Notes: generated from the letters alone by a model not told the origin. A stretch of 64,000 nucleotides of DNA from CAVVIO01 sp963748095 (GCA_963748095.1 CAVVIO010000003.1:72637-136636), one strand, 5' to 3'; positions 37,178-48,039 are shown, counted from the first letter of the stretch. Numbers and translations: made by a program.

Positions 37178-38029
37178 CTACCGGGTATATCTCGAAAATG
37201 CTTCTATAATACCTGCTACGTGTGTTTTGGAAACCGGGAGACTCAGTTGTTGAGGAATATCAAGTTCAAGAAGCAGCCCTTCTTTTTCTTTACGCATTAT
37301 TTTTACCTTGTCGAAGTTGACAATATACGAACGGTGACATCTTACCAGATTAGTAACATTTAGTTTTTCTTCGTAATTTTTTAACGAGTTTCTTATCAAA
37401 AATTTCGAAACTTTTGAGTGATCGAGATAATAAACGGTAACATAATTATCAGAAGATTCAAGGTAAAGTAAATCATCCAGTAAAAGCGAGAAACGCAGGG
37501 TTCCTTTTTCGTCATGAAAGGGGATCATTCTTTTCGATGGGTTGACATCCGTATCTTTATAAGCCAGTTCTTCCAGTTTTTGAGATTTATCACTCCACGA
37601 GAAATATAACCAGAGAATAGTGTAGGGGAGCAGTAAAACGAGTGCCGTATTTTTAACTGATATTTTGAAGATTTCAGTGATTTCCCTTGTGTCATGCAGT
37701 TTGAATTTAATAAAAATGGTATAAAAAACTGCCATGCTCAGAATTTCAACAAGAATCCAAACCGAATACTGCAGATAATTAATCCGCTTGTTTTTCCCAT
37801 AATGATACATGATAATGCGACTGATTACAACTACCAGTATTCCTGTAAGAATTACCAGGCTGCTGAAAAAAAACAGTTGAATCCGGGTGACTTTGTACCA
37901 GTAATCCACCCCGAAGGGAGCATAAATATTAATAAATGCAAGGGCAAATACCGAGGTGAAAATAACGGTCTTTACAATGTTTCTTTTTTTTATAAGATAA
38001 TCAGGTATGTCTGTTTCCCAGATTAACAT
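37178..38029 (-). CDS. LytTR-domain transcription regulator with membrane N-terminus
   Basis: 283 residues. Four membrane helices in the N-terminal 150 residues are followed by a LytTR DNA-binding domain (about residues 180-280: LLYLESSDNYVTVYYLDHSKVSKFLIRNSLKNYEEKL, then LVRCHRSYIVNFDKVKIM). Such proteins are one-component membrane regulators, binding DNA at the membrane without a separate kinase. It faces the sigma/PepSY-like pair from the opposite strand, and a copy of a 16-base repeat lies 42 bases upstream. Confidence 0.85.
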   Translation of the reverse strand: MLIWETDIPDYLIKKRNIVKTVIFTSVFALAFINIYAPFGVDYWYKVTRIQLFFFSSLVILTGILVVVISRIIMYHYGKNKRINYLQYSVWILVEILSMAVFYTIFIKFKLHDTREITEIFKISVKNTALVLLLPYTILWLYFSWSDKSQKLEELAYKDTDVNPSKRMIPFHDEKGTLRFSLLLDDLLYLESSDNYVTVYYLDHSKVSKFLIRNSLKNYEEKLNVTNLVRCHRSYIVNFDKVKIMRKEKEGLLLELDIPQQLSLPVSKTHVAGIIEAFSRYTR

Positions 38030-38070
38030 GTTTTGTCAGGAAGAGTTAATGTATTACTAATGGTTAACAA

Positions 38071-38086
38071 AAATAGGTATTACAAC
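38071..38086. promoter_or_regulatory. Possible operator copy 2 (upstream of LytTR gene)
   Basis: AAATAGGTATTACAAC, 15 of 16 bases the same as 36019-36034. It lies 42 bases upstream of the LytTR ATG. A minus-strand -7-like TATTTTTG overlaps its left edge (plus 38068-38075), so a bound protein could affect the LytTR promoter. Confidence 0.35.
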
Positions 38087-38278
38087 GGAATTATAACTAT
38101 ACATAGTTCCTTATCAGAAAAAATTTTGTACCGGGGAATGCCCTTTATTTAAAATTTTCATTTTCGGGAGGTATTGAAAACTGCACAGAAATTATTTTAA
38201 AGTTTCTATCCCTGTATTTTGAATTTCACCCCATATTTGAGGTATTTATCCCATTTAGCATGCCTGTACACCTCTTTC

Positions 38279-38309
38279 TTGACAAAGGATAACCTATTGA
38301 CTTACTTTG
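38279..38309 (+). promoter_or_regulatory. Promoter of DUF6051 gene
   Basis: TTG (38279-38281), 20 bases, then TTACTTTG (38302-38309), seven of eight bases of the TAnnTTTG pattern. The gene starts at 38326, so the leader is about 10 bases. Confidence 0.5.
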
Positions 38310-38325
38310 TATTAATATTGATAAT

Positions 38326-39501
38326 ATGGGATATAGTAGCGACTTTTTATTACTAAGGCAATTATTTAATCAGCAACAGAATAAAATCATCGTTCCGGAG
38401 ACAGATATTTCCATCCGGAATATGAACTTCAGATCTGTAGCTGAAAAACATCTGCCGGGTAATAATTATCTTCCCGAAATGGAAAGAAAAGCGCTGTCAG
38501 CATACTCCGATAAGGATATTAGTGAAAACAATCAGTTTACTTACCCGGTTTTTGTTTCCGGTTCTTCTGTGAAATTTAATAAAGCCATCGTATTACTGCA
38601 CGGCCTGAACGAGCGGAACTGGGACAAATACCTGTACTGGGCGAAGTACCTGGTAGAAAATACAGGCAAACCTGTAATATTGTTTCCAATTGCATTTCAT
38701 ATGAACCGCACGCCCAAAGCATGGACAAATCCAAGGAGCATGTCGGTATTATTAAAGGAAAGGTTGAAAAAATATCCGGATGATAACAATGCAAGTTTTG
38801 CAAATGCAGCATTGAGTGAACGGTTGTGCAATATGCCCGAGCGTTTTGTATATTCCGGATTTCAAAGTATAGTTGATATCATTGAATTATTAAGGGATAT
38901 GGAACAGGGCAGGCATCCTTTGTTTGAAAAAGGAACAAAAGCCGACATTTTCGGGTATTCCATCGGTGCATTTATAAGCCAGATCCTGATGATTGCTAAT
39001 CCGGAAAACCTGTTGGGGAATTCTAAGTTTGCCTTATTTTGCGGGGGGGCGGTTTTTAGTCAGATGAACGGTATTTCCCGTTATATTATGGATAGTATTG
39101 CTTTCGAGAAATTATATACTTTTTACATGCAGGAAAAGAACTGGGAAAAAACATCCGGTAACTTTCGGAATATATTAAAAAGCGAAAAAATTGGTATGGC
39201 TTTCAGGGCCATGCTGGCCCCCGGGCGGCTGCAAAAGTTCAGGGAACAGGTTTTTGAAAAATTGAACCATCAGGTGCAGGCTGTCAGTCTTCTCAAAGAT
39301 AAAATTATTCCCGGAAAAGGAATTTATGAAACACTGAAAGGCAGTAGGGATAAAATACCGATTAATGTGAAAATTACAGACATGCCGTTTCAGTATACCC
39401 ACGAGAATCCTTTTCCTATATTTACTAATTCTGCTGCCAGCCTTGCTGTAGACAGGGGTTTCGAACAGATTTTTTGTCAGATTGCCAGGTTTCTTAAATA
39501 G
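38326..39501 (+). CDS. DUF6051-like alpha/beta hydrolase
   Basis: 391 residues without a signal peptide. An alpha/beta hydrolase pattern is seen: AIVLLHGLNERNWDKYLYWAKYLVENTGKPVILFPIAFHMNR, then FGYSIGAFISQI (GxSxG nucleophile elbow with Ser) and a late DKIIPGKG with an acid, FQYTHENPFPI with a His. This fits a family of Bacteroidota hydrolases often listed as DUF6051. The substrate is unknown. The gene stands alone with its own promoter. Confidence 0.7.
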   Translation: MGYSSDFLLLRQLFNQQQNKIIVPETDISIRNMNFRSVAEKHLPGNNYLPEMERKALSAYSDKDISENNQFTYPVFVSGSSVKFNKAIVLLHGLNERNWDKYLYWAKYLVENTGKPVILFPIAFHMNRTPKAWTNPRSMSVLLKERLKKYPDDNNASFANAALSERLCNMPERFVYSGFQSIVDIIELLRDMEQGRHPLFEKGTKADIFGYSIGAFISQILMIANPENLLGNSKFALFCGGAVFSQMNGISRYIMDSIAFEKLYTFYMQEKNWEKTSGNFRNILKSEKIGMAFRAMLAPGRLQKFREQVFEKLNHQVQAVSLLKDKIIPGKGIYETLKGSRDKIPINVKITDMPFQYTHENPFPIFTNSAASLAVDRGFEQIFCQIARFLK

Positions 39502-39741
39502 TGGCTGCATGTGTAATATTAGCCTGGTCCTGAAGTTATAGGTGTAAATTTGCTTTTTCCTGAATTATCCTTTACATTTAATCCGATTATCGGCAGTTGG
39601 ATATAGAGAGAAGAGATATCACCGGTAAATCTGGTAGTTGTTACCATAATTAACATACACAATGATATCGTTAAACAATTTCGTAATTGTCTACAGATAG
39701 TTATTGTATTAATTTAAAAGAATACTTTTTGAATAAATAAA

Positions 39742-42544
39742 ATGGACAAAATGAAAAATATTTATCTGCTTTTTTTACTCATTACACTTCTATCATGTAA
39801 TTCGAAAAACAATGATCCCAGACAATATATTGATTTGAAAGGACAATGGCAGTTCGAATTGGATACGTCGAATAACGGAATACAACAAAGCTGGCATTTA
39901 TTGGATTTGAAAGATTCCATAGACCTGCCGGGGACAATGGATTTAAACCACAAAGGTTTCCGGAATGCCGATACCACGACAATGCATCTCAACAGGCTTT
40001 ACAAATATGAAGGTGCAGCATGGTACCGGAAAAAAGTGATCATTCCTGAGAGCTTTCAAAACAAACACATTCAACTTTTCCTCGAACGGACAAAATCATC
40101 GGAGATATGGATTGACAGCACACTGGTCGGCAGTTCAAGAATTTTACAGACCCCCCAGGAATTTGATGTGACGGATTATCTCACCCCAGGTGAGCATTTT
40201 ATCACCATTCGCATTGATAACAGTTTAAAGCTTACACCTTACGGGAATGTACATATCTATTCCGACGATACCCAAACCAACTGGAATGGAATTATCGGCC
40301 AACTATATTATAGAGGCATCATCTAAAACATATATCTCGGATCTTCAGGTTTATCCGGATATCGATAAAAAGAAAATCGATATTAAAATGGAAACAGTAA
40401 ACCAGTTAAACCTGAAGGATATCACAATAGATTTAAATGTTGAGAGAACAATTAATGGGAAGACACGAAAGTTAAAATCCAAAAGAATAAACAGGACCTG
40501 TGAACCTGTGATGAATCTGGAGTATGATCTGGGTATGGAATGCAGTTTATGGGATGAATACCATCAACCAGTTTATCATTTAACGGCAGTTATTTCCAGT
40601 GGTGATATTAAGGATTCAAAAACAGTACCATTTGGAATGCGAAAGTTTTCTGTAAAAGGAACTCAATTTGCAATCAATGGCCGCATAACTTTTTTAAGGG
40701 GTAAACACGATGCCTGCGTCTTTCCTCTTACCGGATTTCCGCCGATGGATGCAGAGGGCTGGGTACGGGTATTTAAAATTGCCAAATCTTATGGCATTAA
40801 CCATTATCGTTTCCATTCATACTGTCCACCTGACGCTGCTTTTACTGCCGCCGACCAAGAAGGAATTTATATTCAGGCTGAATTGCCATTCTGGGGCGGA
40901 CTGGAATCGGATACTATTGCGGATATGTTAAAAGAAGAAGGAATGGCCATGTTAAAGTCTTATGCAAACCATCCGTCGTTCGTTATGTTTTCACCCGGAA
41001 ATGAAATCTGGAGCGGTCACGACCGTGTTGAAAAAAATATCCGGGCATTCAAAAAATATGATAGCCGTCCGCTTTATACCATGGGATCGAATAATAATAG
41101 TGGTTATGTCGGCCCTCGTAAGTGTTCCGATTTCTTTGTGGCAGCGAGAACACCATATGCATATGATACTATTTTAACACACACCAGGCTTACCCAGGCT
41201 TTTGTCGACTCCAAAAACGGGGGGATACTCAATACGCAAACGCCCTCAACGGAGATTGAATTTAATTATGCGGTATCGCACATTAATATACCCGTTGTCG
41301 GTCATGAGATTGGACAATACCAGATATTTCCCGATTATAACGAGATTAATAAATATACCGGTGTGCTTCGTGCCTGGAACCTGGAGGTTTTTCGTAACCG
41401 TCTGAAAAAAGCCGGTATGCTCGATCAGGATATGGCCTTTCATAAAGCCTCGGGAGCATGGTCGGCACTTTGTTATAAGGCTGAAATGGAAGCAGCCATT
41501 CGTACAAAGGGTTTTGGTGGCTTTCAGTTGCTCGATCTGCAGGATTTTCCCGGACAGGGAACCGCTTTGGTGGGAATCCTGGATGCATTTATGGATAGCA
41601 AGAATGTTGTGAGCCCTAAGGAATGGTTACAATCATGCAACGACATTGTATTATTGCTGGAGTTTCCCAGCTACTGCTGGACAAACAAGGAACATTTTCA
41701 GGCAAAAGTAAAGGTTGCCAATTATTCCGATCAAACCCTGCAAAAGGATTTGAAATGGGAAATTAAAAACCAGAGAGGGGAAGTTCTGGACAATGGTATG
41801 TTTTCGGGATTAACAATCAAAGACGGAGGGATTACATCTGTTGGCAAAATAGATACAGATCTTTCATCTATTAAGAGGTCTGAAAAACTTACGGTGAATA
41901 TTTCGATACCCGGCAGTTCGTATTCCAATGCTTATCCCGTATGGGTTTATCCGCCAGATACATCTGTTACGGGTACTAGCAATATTTTTGTTGCCACCGA
42001 ATTGAATAAAAACGTACTTTTCGCATTACAAAAGGGGGCTAAAGTGTTGCTATTTCCTACATCCGGAGAAGTTCAGGGGAGGAGTGTACAGGGCCTGTTC
42101 CCGCCCGATTTCTGGAACTACGGTATGTTTAAAGGTATAAGCGAGTGGGCAAAAAAACCGGTATCACCCGGAACACTGGGAATACTGACCAATCCGGAAC
42201 ATCCCGTTTTTAATTCTTTCCCTACCGATTTTCATACCAACTGGCAGTGGTTCTCCATCATTAAAGCCAGTAATCCGCTTATACTCGATAGTACAGCACC
42301 TGATTACAGACCGATAGTTCAGGTAATCGATAACCTGGAACGAAATCACAAGCTGGGGCTTATTTTTGAATTTAAGGTGGGCAAGGGGAAATTACTGGTA
42401 TGTATGTCACAACTGAATCAAATAATGGACAAGCCCGAGGCAGTGCAGCTTTATCAGTCAATAGTCAATTATATGAATTCCGCTGATTTTAATCCCGATT
42501 ATCAAGTAAGCAGTGATGAACTGAACAGATTATTTACAAATTAA
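39742..42544 (+). pseudogene. Glycoside hydrolase family 2 lipoprotein, split by a frameshift
   Basis: The frame changes at 40303-40312; removing one T joins the halves into 933 residues (NGIIGQLYIEASSK). The N-terminus is a lipoprotein leader (LLITLLSC). The first half holds the sugar-binding jellyroll (DLKGQWQFELD, LPGTMD, WYRKKVIIPES) and immunoglobulin-like domain. The GH2 barrel follows with FRGKHD-like RGKHDACVFPLTGFPPMD, the acid/base Glu in FSPGNEIW and a probable nucleophile Glu in VVGHEIGQYQ. The C-terminal third is a beta-sandwich extension. A surface glycosidase is likely, but the substrate cannot be told. Start may be ATG 39742 or 39751. Confidence 0.8.
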
Positions 42545-42834
42545 TGATAAGGAATACTACCCGTTTGCCGCGGGAGAAAACTTGTCACATTGTCACTCCT
42601 GTAAATATCTCTTCCAAAGAATGATATATAAAAAGAATATCAATGGATGGAACTTTCATTATGAAGATGGAAAGTTTTCAGTTTCACATACTATAGCGTA
42701 AATTGGGATTAACATATTTTAAAATAAATAGTAAGATGCAATGAAAATGTTGTAAATTTAAGTGGTACTTGTCAGTGATAAAAGTTTTTGTTCTGACAGA
42801 TTATAATAAAATAAATAACTTAAAACCGAAAACA

Positions 42835-44289
42835 TTGAAAGTAGTCGTATTAGGCGCCGGCATTTCCGGCCACACTGCTGCAGCTTTTCTTAAAAAGCAG
42901 TTGGGGCGAAAACACGAGGTTATTGTCGTATCGCCCAGTAAATGGTATCAGTGGATTCCTTCTAACATCTGGGTTGGAGTAGGAAGGATGAATGCGGATC
43001 AGGTCCGATTCGAACTGCAAAAGGTTTACAAGCGGTGGAAGATCGAATTTAAACAGGCAAAAGCGCTTGCTATTTACCCGGAAGGTACGGAAGGACAGTC
43101 CAAACCATGTGTGAAGATTACATATACAGATCCTGACAAGGAAGGAACTACCGAACTGGTTGAATACGACTACCTGGTGAATGCCACCGGTCCGAAACTG
43201 AATTTCGCGGCAACTCCCGGACTGGGCCCGGGAAATTTCACCCATTCGGTTTGTTCTACCGATCATGCCATGGAAACCTGGCAACATCTTCAGAAGCATA
43301 TCGAACTGATGAAGCAGGGCAAAAAACAGCGTTTTCTGATAGGCACAGGTCACCCTATGGCCACTTGCCAGGGTGCGGCATTCGAATATACACTGAACCT
43401 GGCCTTTGAATTTAAGCGACATAAGGTGAGCGATATGGCAGAAATTATTTGGATAACAAACGAATACGAACTGGGTGATTTCGGCATGGGTGGCGCCTTT
43501 ATCAAGCGGGGCGGATACATCACACCTACCAAAGTTTTTGCCGAATCGGTATTGTCCGAGAATAATATTACCTGGATAAAGCGGGCAGGAGTTACCAAAG
43601 TGGAAGAGGGTAAGATCTTTTATGAAACACTCGGTGGGGAGAGTAAAACTGTTGAATTCGATTTTGCCATGCTGATCCCTGCCTTTGCAGGACAGGGAAT
43701 AATGGCTTATAACGCAAAGGGAGAGGAAATAACTTCCACATTATTTGCACCGAATGGTTTTATGAAAGTGGATGCCGATTACACGGCAAAACCTTTTGAG
43801 GAATGGAGCATTAACGACTGGCCGCAGATATACCAGAATCCGGCTTACAATAATATTTACGCGGCAGGTATTGCTTTTGCACCGCCACATGCCATTTCGA
43901 AACCGATGAAAAGCCCATCGGGAACCGCAATCTTTCCTTCGCCACCACGTACCGGTATGCCTTCCGGGGTAACGGGAAAGGTTATTGCTCAGAATATTGC
44001 ACAACGCATTAAAACCGGTACAACCGATCACAAACATAAAGCAAATATGGGGCGCATGGGGGCAGCCTGTATCATATCGGCAGGTTACAGTATGACACAC
44101 GGCCTGGGTGCAACTATGACCGTTAGTCCCATTGTGCCCGACTGGGAAAAATACCCGGAATGGGGACGTAATATCAATGCCACTGTGGGCGAGGTTGGAT
44201 TGGCCGGCCACTGGATCAAGCTGTTTTTGCACTATATGTTTTTGCACAAAGCCAAAGGATATCCATTCTGGTGGCTGCTTCCTGAATAA
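42835..44289 (+). CDS. Sulfide:quinone oxidoreductase-like FAD enzyme
   Basis: 484 residues. VVVLGAGISGHTAA is the FAD loop, and VCSTDH, MATCQGAA and GAACIISAG provide cysteines like the active-site set of SQR; WIPSNIWVGVG and MLIPAFAGQG also fit. SQR oxidises sulfide to polysulfide or sulfur at the membrane, passing electrons to quinone; a C-terminal amphipathic part (IKLFLHYMFLHKAKGYPFWWLLPE) would hold it at the inner membrane. The frame opens at TTG 42769, but TTG 42835 begins right at the FAD loop and is preferred; no ATG is available. A 52-residue companion follows 20 bases on. Confidence 0.8.
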   Translation: MKVVVLGAGISGHTAAAFLKKQLGRKHEVIVVSPSKWYQWIPSNIWVGVGRMNADQVRFELQKVYKRWKIEFKQAKALAIYPEGTEGQSKPCVKITYTDPDKEGTTELVEYDYLVNATGPKLNFAATPGLGPGNFTHSVCSTDHAMETWQHLQKHIELMKQGKKQRFLIGTGHPMATCQGAAFEYTLNLAFEFKRHKVSDMAEIIWITNEYELGDFGMGGAFIKRGGYITPTKVFAESVLSENNITWIKRAGVTKVEEGKIFYETLGGESKTVEFDFAMLIPAFAGQGIMAYNAKGEEITSTLFAPNGFMKVDADYTAKPFEEWSINDWPQIYQNPAYNNIYAAGIAFAPPHAISKPMKSPSGTAIFPSPPRTGMPSGVTGKVIAQNIAQRIKTGTTDHKHKANMGRMGAACIISAGYSMTHGLGATMTVSPIVPDWEKYPEWGRNINATVGEVGLAGHWIKLFLHYMFLHKAKGYPFWWLLPE

Positions 44290-44309
44290 TAAACTAAAAT
44301 ATAAATGAT

Positions 44310-44468
44310 ATGGCACCAAAAATAATCAGAGGGTATAAGGATGAGTTTTATCCGCCTTTCCCAACAAAACGAACACTGTTCTGGCGAAATAATTTCCTGT
44401 ATCAGTTATACAAGTTTTTTCGCCTTAATTTCAAAATTATGAGAATAGTGGTGAAAGGGCATTCCTAG
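44310..44468 (+). CDS. 52-residue companion of the SQR-like enzyme
   Basis: Short frame starting 20 bases after the SQR-like gene. Basic and aromatic-rich: it starts MAPKIIRGYKDEFYPPFPTKR and goes on TLFWRNNFLYQLYKFFRLNFKI, with no clear membrane helix. The position points to co-expression, and a membrane-surface role for the oxidoreductase is a guess. Confidence rests on tight spacing and a run of 52 sense codons. Confidence 0.6.
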   Translation: MAPKIIRGYKDEFYPPFPTKRTLFWRNNFLYQLYKFFRLNFKIMRIVVKGHS

Positions 44469-44806
44469 AAATAAAAATACCGGCACACAGGCGAGTGAAT
44501 ATATTTCGTACGCATGATCCTGTCAGGCCAGACGGGCCGTCGGGATGTAAATTTCATCTTCACCCTTATAATTGATTACCGGATTCCTTCCCGTAAGTTG
44601 ATAAAATGAATTTGCTATTTATGGTATAAACTGTTACATTTATTCCCGTTTCCGGCAGTTGTAAGTAAAATTACCGCTATACCGTTAGAAATATAAATAA
44701 AATACATGAAGCAAAATAGTCTTAAGATCATTCCTGAGTACCTGGAATAATTGTACCCATGTTAAAGGAAAATAATAATATAGCAAAAACAATAAATAAT
44801 ATAATT
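44469..44806. other. 338-base intergenic region
   Basis: No gene, tRNA or clear promoter or terminator seen. It separates the SQR-like pair from the next outer-membrane gene. Confidence 0.5.
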
Positions 44807-45295
44807 ATGAAAAAAATAGTATTTACAGCAATTTTTTTGGTGATAACCGCAATAACTGGATTTTCCCAGATTGAAAAAAACTCACTCCTTTTAGGAGGAT
44901 ATGCCAGTTTCAATTATGAAAACACGAATATTAATATAAACTTAAATCCAAATACCGGACTGTTTTTAACAGACAGATTCTGTTTAGGGATATCGTTTCC
45001 AATTGTATATTATTCGGAGAGATTTTACTGGGGACTGGCTCCTTTCGGAAGGTACTATTTTAAGTCAGGGGAACCTAAAAGTTTTTATATTTCAGGGGCT
45101 GTTGGGATAACAAGTTTTCTTAATTCGGACAATACGCTTACCGATCAGGCGTTAACGTTGGGGATCGGTCATGTGTGGCTTTTAAATAAAAGCGTTGGCT
45201 TTGAAACAGAAGTTAAGTGGTATACAAGTTTTCACCATATAAATGCCGGGTTGTTCCTGGGATTTCAGATTTACTTCAATAAATCGGATGATTAA
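44807..45295 (+). CDS. Outer membrane beta-barrel protein, small
   Basis: 162 residues from ATG 44807 (an in-frame ATG at 44759 is too far upstream of the signal peptide). Signal peptide ends at GFSQ (about residue 20), followed by alternating strands with paired aromatics (YYSERFYWGLAPFGRYYF) and ending FLGFQIYFNKSDD. It resembles small porin-like barrels. Function unknown. Confidence 0.72.
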   Translation: MKKIVFTAIFLVITAITGFSQIEKNSLLLGGYASFNYENTNININLNPNTGLFLTDRFCLGISFPIVYYSERFYWGLAPFGRYYFKSGEPKSFYISGAVGITSFLNSDNTLTDQALTLGIGHVWLLNKSVGFETEVKWYTSFHHINAGLFLGFQIYFNKSDD

Positions 45296-45353
45296 ACGGT
45301 ACTTTGTTACCTTGCCCCCCCTCTGCAAATTTGCTTTTTGCCGGATTAAAAAG

Positions 45354-45372
45354 ACAGGGTCATTTTGCCTGT
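45354..45372 (+). terminator. Probable terminator after the beta-barrel gene
   Basis: Arms ACAGG (45354-45358) and CCTGT (45368-45372) flanked by an A-rich 5' side and TTTTTAT 3' side. A second hairpin, AGAGAC 45387-45392 with GTCTCT 45405-45410, follows. Confidence 0.45.
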
Positions 45373-45567
45373 TTTTATAAAATGGCAGAGACGCTTTATA
45401 CGGTGTCTCTACCAATCGTATTTCAATTTATATTTATTTACCCAATAGGATGCGAGGCTGTCTCGTGAATTGTGTTCGTACCCTGAAGGGCGGTTAAAAA
45501 TATTTTAGTCTGCACTTGTAGCAGTAATTGTATTTCTGAGTATCTTAGATGAAAATCTGAACCTCAA

Positions 45568-47934
45568 ATGTTCCGGAACTTTCTGAAGTTAACTATTCGC
45601 AATATACTTAAGTACAAAGCCTATTCTGCCGCGAGCATCATTAATCTAACAGTCGGCTTTTGTGCTTATATTCTGATATCCCTGTATGTGAATTACGAGT
45701 ATAGCTGGGATAAGCAGAATGTTAATTATTCGCAGATTTACCGGGTGCAACGAACTTTTACAGAGGCTATACAAAGTACCAACGGCAATAATATATCGCC
45801 GCATACCCGGGGGATCACCGCCAAACTGATAGATAACAACTTTCCTGAGGTAAAGAAAACACTGCTTTTGCGTGAAAACCGGGGAAGTTACCTTTCTACT
45901 GGTATCAATAATACCTTTTGGGAGGAGTATGGGTTCGGTTCCGGTCAGGCTGTATTTGATGTTTTTACTTTCCGTTTTATGGAAGGGGCGAAAGAAAATG
46001 CCCTGGGGGACCCTTATACGATCATTCTTTCGAAAAAACTGGCAGGGAAGCTTTTCCCCGGCGATACGGCAGTGGTGGGGAAGACGGTCATTATAGAAAA
46101 GAAGTTTCCCTTAAAGGTGACCGGGGTTTACGATGATTTCCCGTTTAATTCCAGTTTCAGACCCAATTATATTATTTCGCTTTCCAGCTACGATAAAACG
46201 GAAGATTGCCGGAACAGCATACGTGGTGAATATTACACCTATGTCCTGTTAAAAAAAGGCCAGGATTATCACACATTAGATAAAAAGATAGCGAACCTTT
46301 ACAGTGGTTATAAGGATTTTGAAGAAGAGAAATTGTCTCTATGTCCGCTTTCCATGATATACCTGAGTTTCAACGGAAATCAGGATTATATGGTTGTTTT
46401 ATTTATTTACAGGTTGATCGGCATCTTTATCCTGTTACTTTCTGCGTTTAATTATATCAATCTCACTACCGCCCATATTTCCGTAAGGAATAAGGAGGTA
46501 GCTGTAAAAAAAATATACGGTAGCAACAGGCAAAGGCTCATTATTTTTTTTCAGTCAGAAACATTCTTAACATCCATTATAAGCGTTAGCCTGGCTTTCA
46601 TTTTAGTAAAATATATTCTTCCGCTCTTTAACAACATCATTGCCAAAGACCTGGAATTATCATTTGTGACGCAATGGGAATTTGTGGTAAAAATGGTTCT
46701 TATAGCAATATTCACGGGATTTCTATCCGGCCTGTACCCTGCTTTTTTTATGTCGGGCCGCAAAGCGCTCGATCTTTTTAAGGGGAATCTTTTCAGGGCA
46801 GGCAACGACAAATCGGGGATACGGAAGGTTCTGATCGTCATTCAGTTCTCAATAGCCATATTATTCATCATATTGACCCTGAATTTTAACCGTCAGGTAA
46901 AATATACCCTTAATATGGATGTCGGATTTAAAAGAGAAAGTTTGTTGTATACCATGATATCCGTATCACGAAAAGATGCTGACTGGGAGTATCTGAGGGA
47001 AAAGATCCTTAGTCATCCCGAGATTCTGGATGCATCCATGTCAAGACATATCCCGATGATCACCTTTGGCGGGAAACTGATCACCTGGGAAGGCGCCCCT
47101 TCCGGAGAACTTCTGTTTACACGCGATAACCTGGTAAGTTATGATTTTATAAAAACCATGGGGATACATATCGTGAAGGGAAGGGACTTCTCGCGCGATT
47201 TTTCTTCCGACGTTGGTAAATCGTGCATTATTAATGAATCGGCAGTGAGGAATTTCGGATGGGACAATCCCCTTGGTAAAACCGTGGATAATAAGTACCA
47301 GGTAGTAGGCGAGGTGAAAGATTTTCATAATAATGACGTGTACAACATAATAGAACCGTTTTATATGGTGCTAATGAACGATTCGGTGATGAATGGGCCC
47401 CTGTCGCTTGCCTTCAGGGTAGATTCCAACAATATAGGAAAAGCAAAAGATATCCTTACATCTGAACTGAATGCTTATTTTCCATCAGATCCTTTTGAGA
47501 TCAGGGATTACGATGCAACGTTTAATAACCAGAATGTATTGAATGTATACCGGACCATTCAAAGCCTGATACTCTTTTTTACTTGTCTGAATATTTTAAT
47601 TGCCATCGTCGGTTTACTGGGACTGGTTTCATTCACAAGCCAGAGGAGAACGAAAGAGATCGGTATCCGGAAAATTAACGGAAGTACCAGTAAAAACATT
47701 TTCAACATGCTTGGCAGGGAATACCTCGCCCTGATTATTCTTGCATCGCTTATTGCATGGCCATTGTCCTACCTGTTATTCAGCGAACTTCCCGGCACCT
47801 ATAAATGCCCGTTTGCCATCTGGCCCTATATTTTAGCCACAGCCATTGTCGTAGCCATTGTATTCGTTACCGCCTTGTATCACACGATAAAGGCAGCTTA
47901 CTCCAATCCAGTCGAAGCGCTGAGGTATGAATGA
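45568..47934 (+). CDS. ABC transporter permease, FtsX/MacB type
   Basis: 788 residues. N-terminal membrane helix after MFRNFLKLTIRNILKYKAYSAASIINLTVG, periplasmic MacB-like domain to about 270, then three helices, a second MacB-like domain, and three closing helices, with the FtsX motifs LTTAHISVRNKEVAVKKIYGS and LVSFTSQRRTKEIGIRKINGS. Double-FtsX permeases of this length are common in Bacteroidota and work with an MacB ATPase encoded elsewhere. No ATPase lies nearby. It may export peptides, lipids or drugs. Confidence 0.9.
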   Translation: MFRNFLKLTIRNILKYKAYSAASIINLTVGFCAYILISLYVNYEYSWDKQNVNYSQIYRVQRTFTEAIQSTNGNNISPHTRGITAKLIDNNFPEVKKTLLLRENRGSYLSTGINNTFWEEYGFGSGQAVFDVFTFRFMEGAKENALGDPYTIILSKKLAGKLFPGDTAVVGKTVIIEKKFPLKVTGVYDDFPFNSSFRPNYIISLSSYDKTEDCRNSIRGEYYTYVLLKKGQDYHTLDKKIANLYSGYKDFEEEKLSLCPLSMIYLSFNGNQDYMVVLFIYRLIGIFILLLSAFNYINLTTAHISVRNKEVAVKKIYGSNRQRLIIFFQSETFLTSIISVSLAFILVKYILPLFNNIIAKDLELSFVTQWEFVVKMVLIAIFTGFLSGLYPAFFMSGRKALDLFKGNLFRAGNDKSGIRKVLIVIQFSIAILFIILTLNFNRQVKYTLNMDVGFKRESLLYTMISVSRKDADWEYLREKILSHPEILDASMSRHIPMITFGGKLITWEGAPSGELLFTRDNLVSYDFIKTMGIHIVKGRDFSRDFSSDVGKSCIINESAVRNFGWDNPLGKTVDNKYQVVGEVKDFHNNDVYNIIEPFYMVLMNDSVMNGPLSLAFRVDSNNIGKAKDILTSELNAYFPSDPFEIRDYDATFNNQNVLNVYRTIQSLILFFTCLNILIAIVGLLGLVSFTSQRRTKEIGIRKINGSTSKNIFNMLGREYLALIILASLIAWPLSYLLFSELPGTYKCPFAIWPYILATAIVVAIVFVTALYHTIKAAYSNPVEALRYE

Positions 47935-48039
47935 AACAGACAGGATACGGGTAAGTTGATTATTTTCTGTAAAATATTTTAGGCCATCTGTGATTTTTTT
48001 TAATTTTTCACGACTAATATTTCAACAAACAGATTTCTG

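Noticed and set aside
42771..42798. TGTCAG/CTGACA inverted repeat (42770-42775 and 42793-42798) before the SQR-like gene
   Set aside because: Six-base arms and a 17-base loop are too weak to call an operator.
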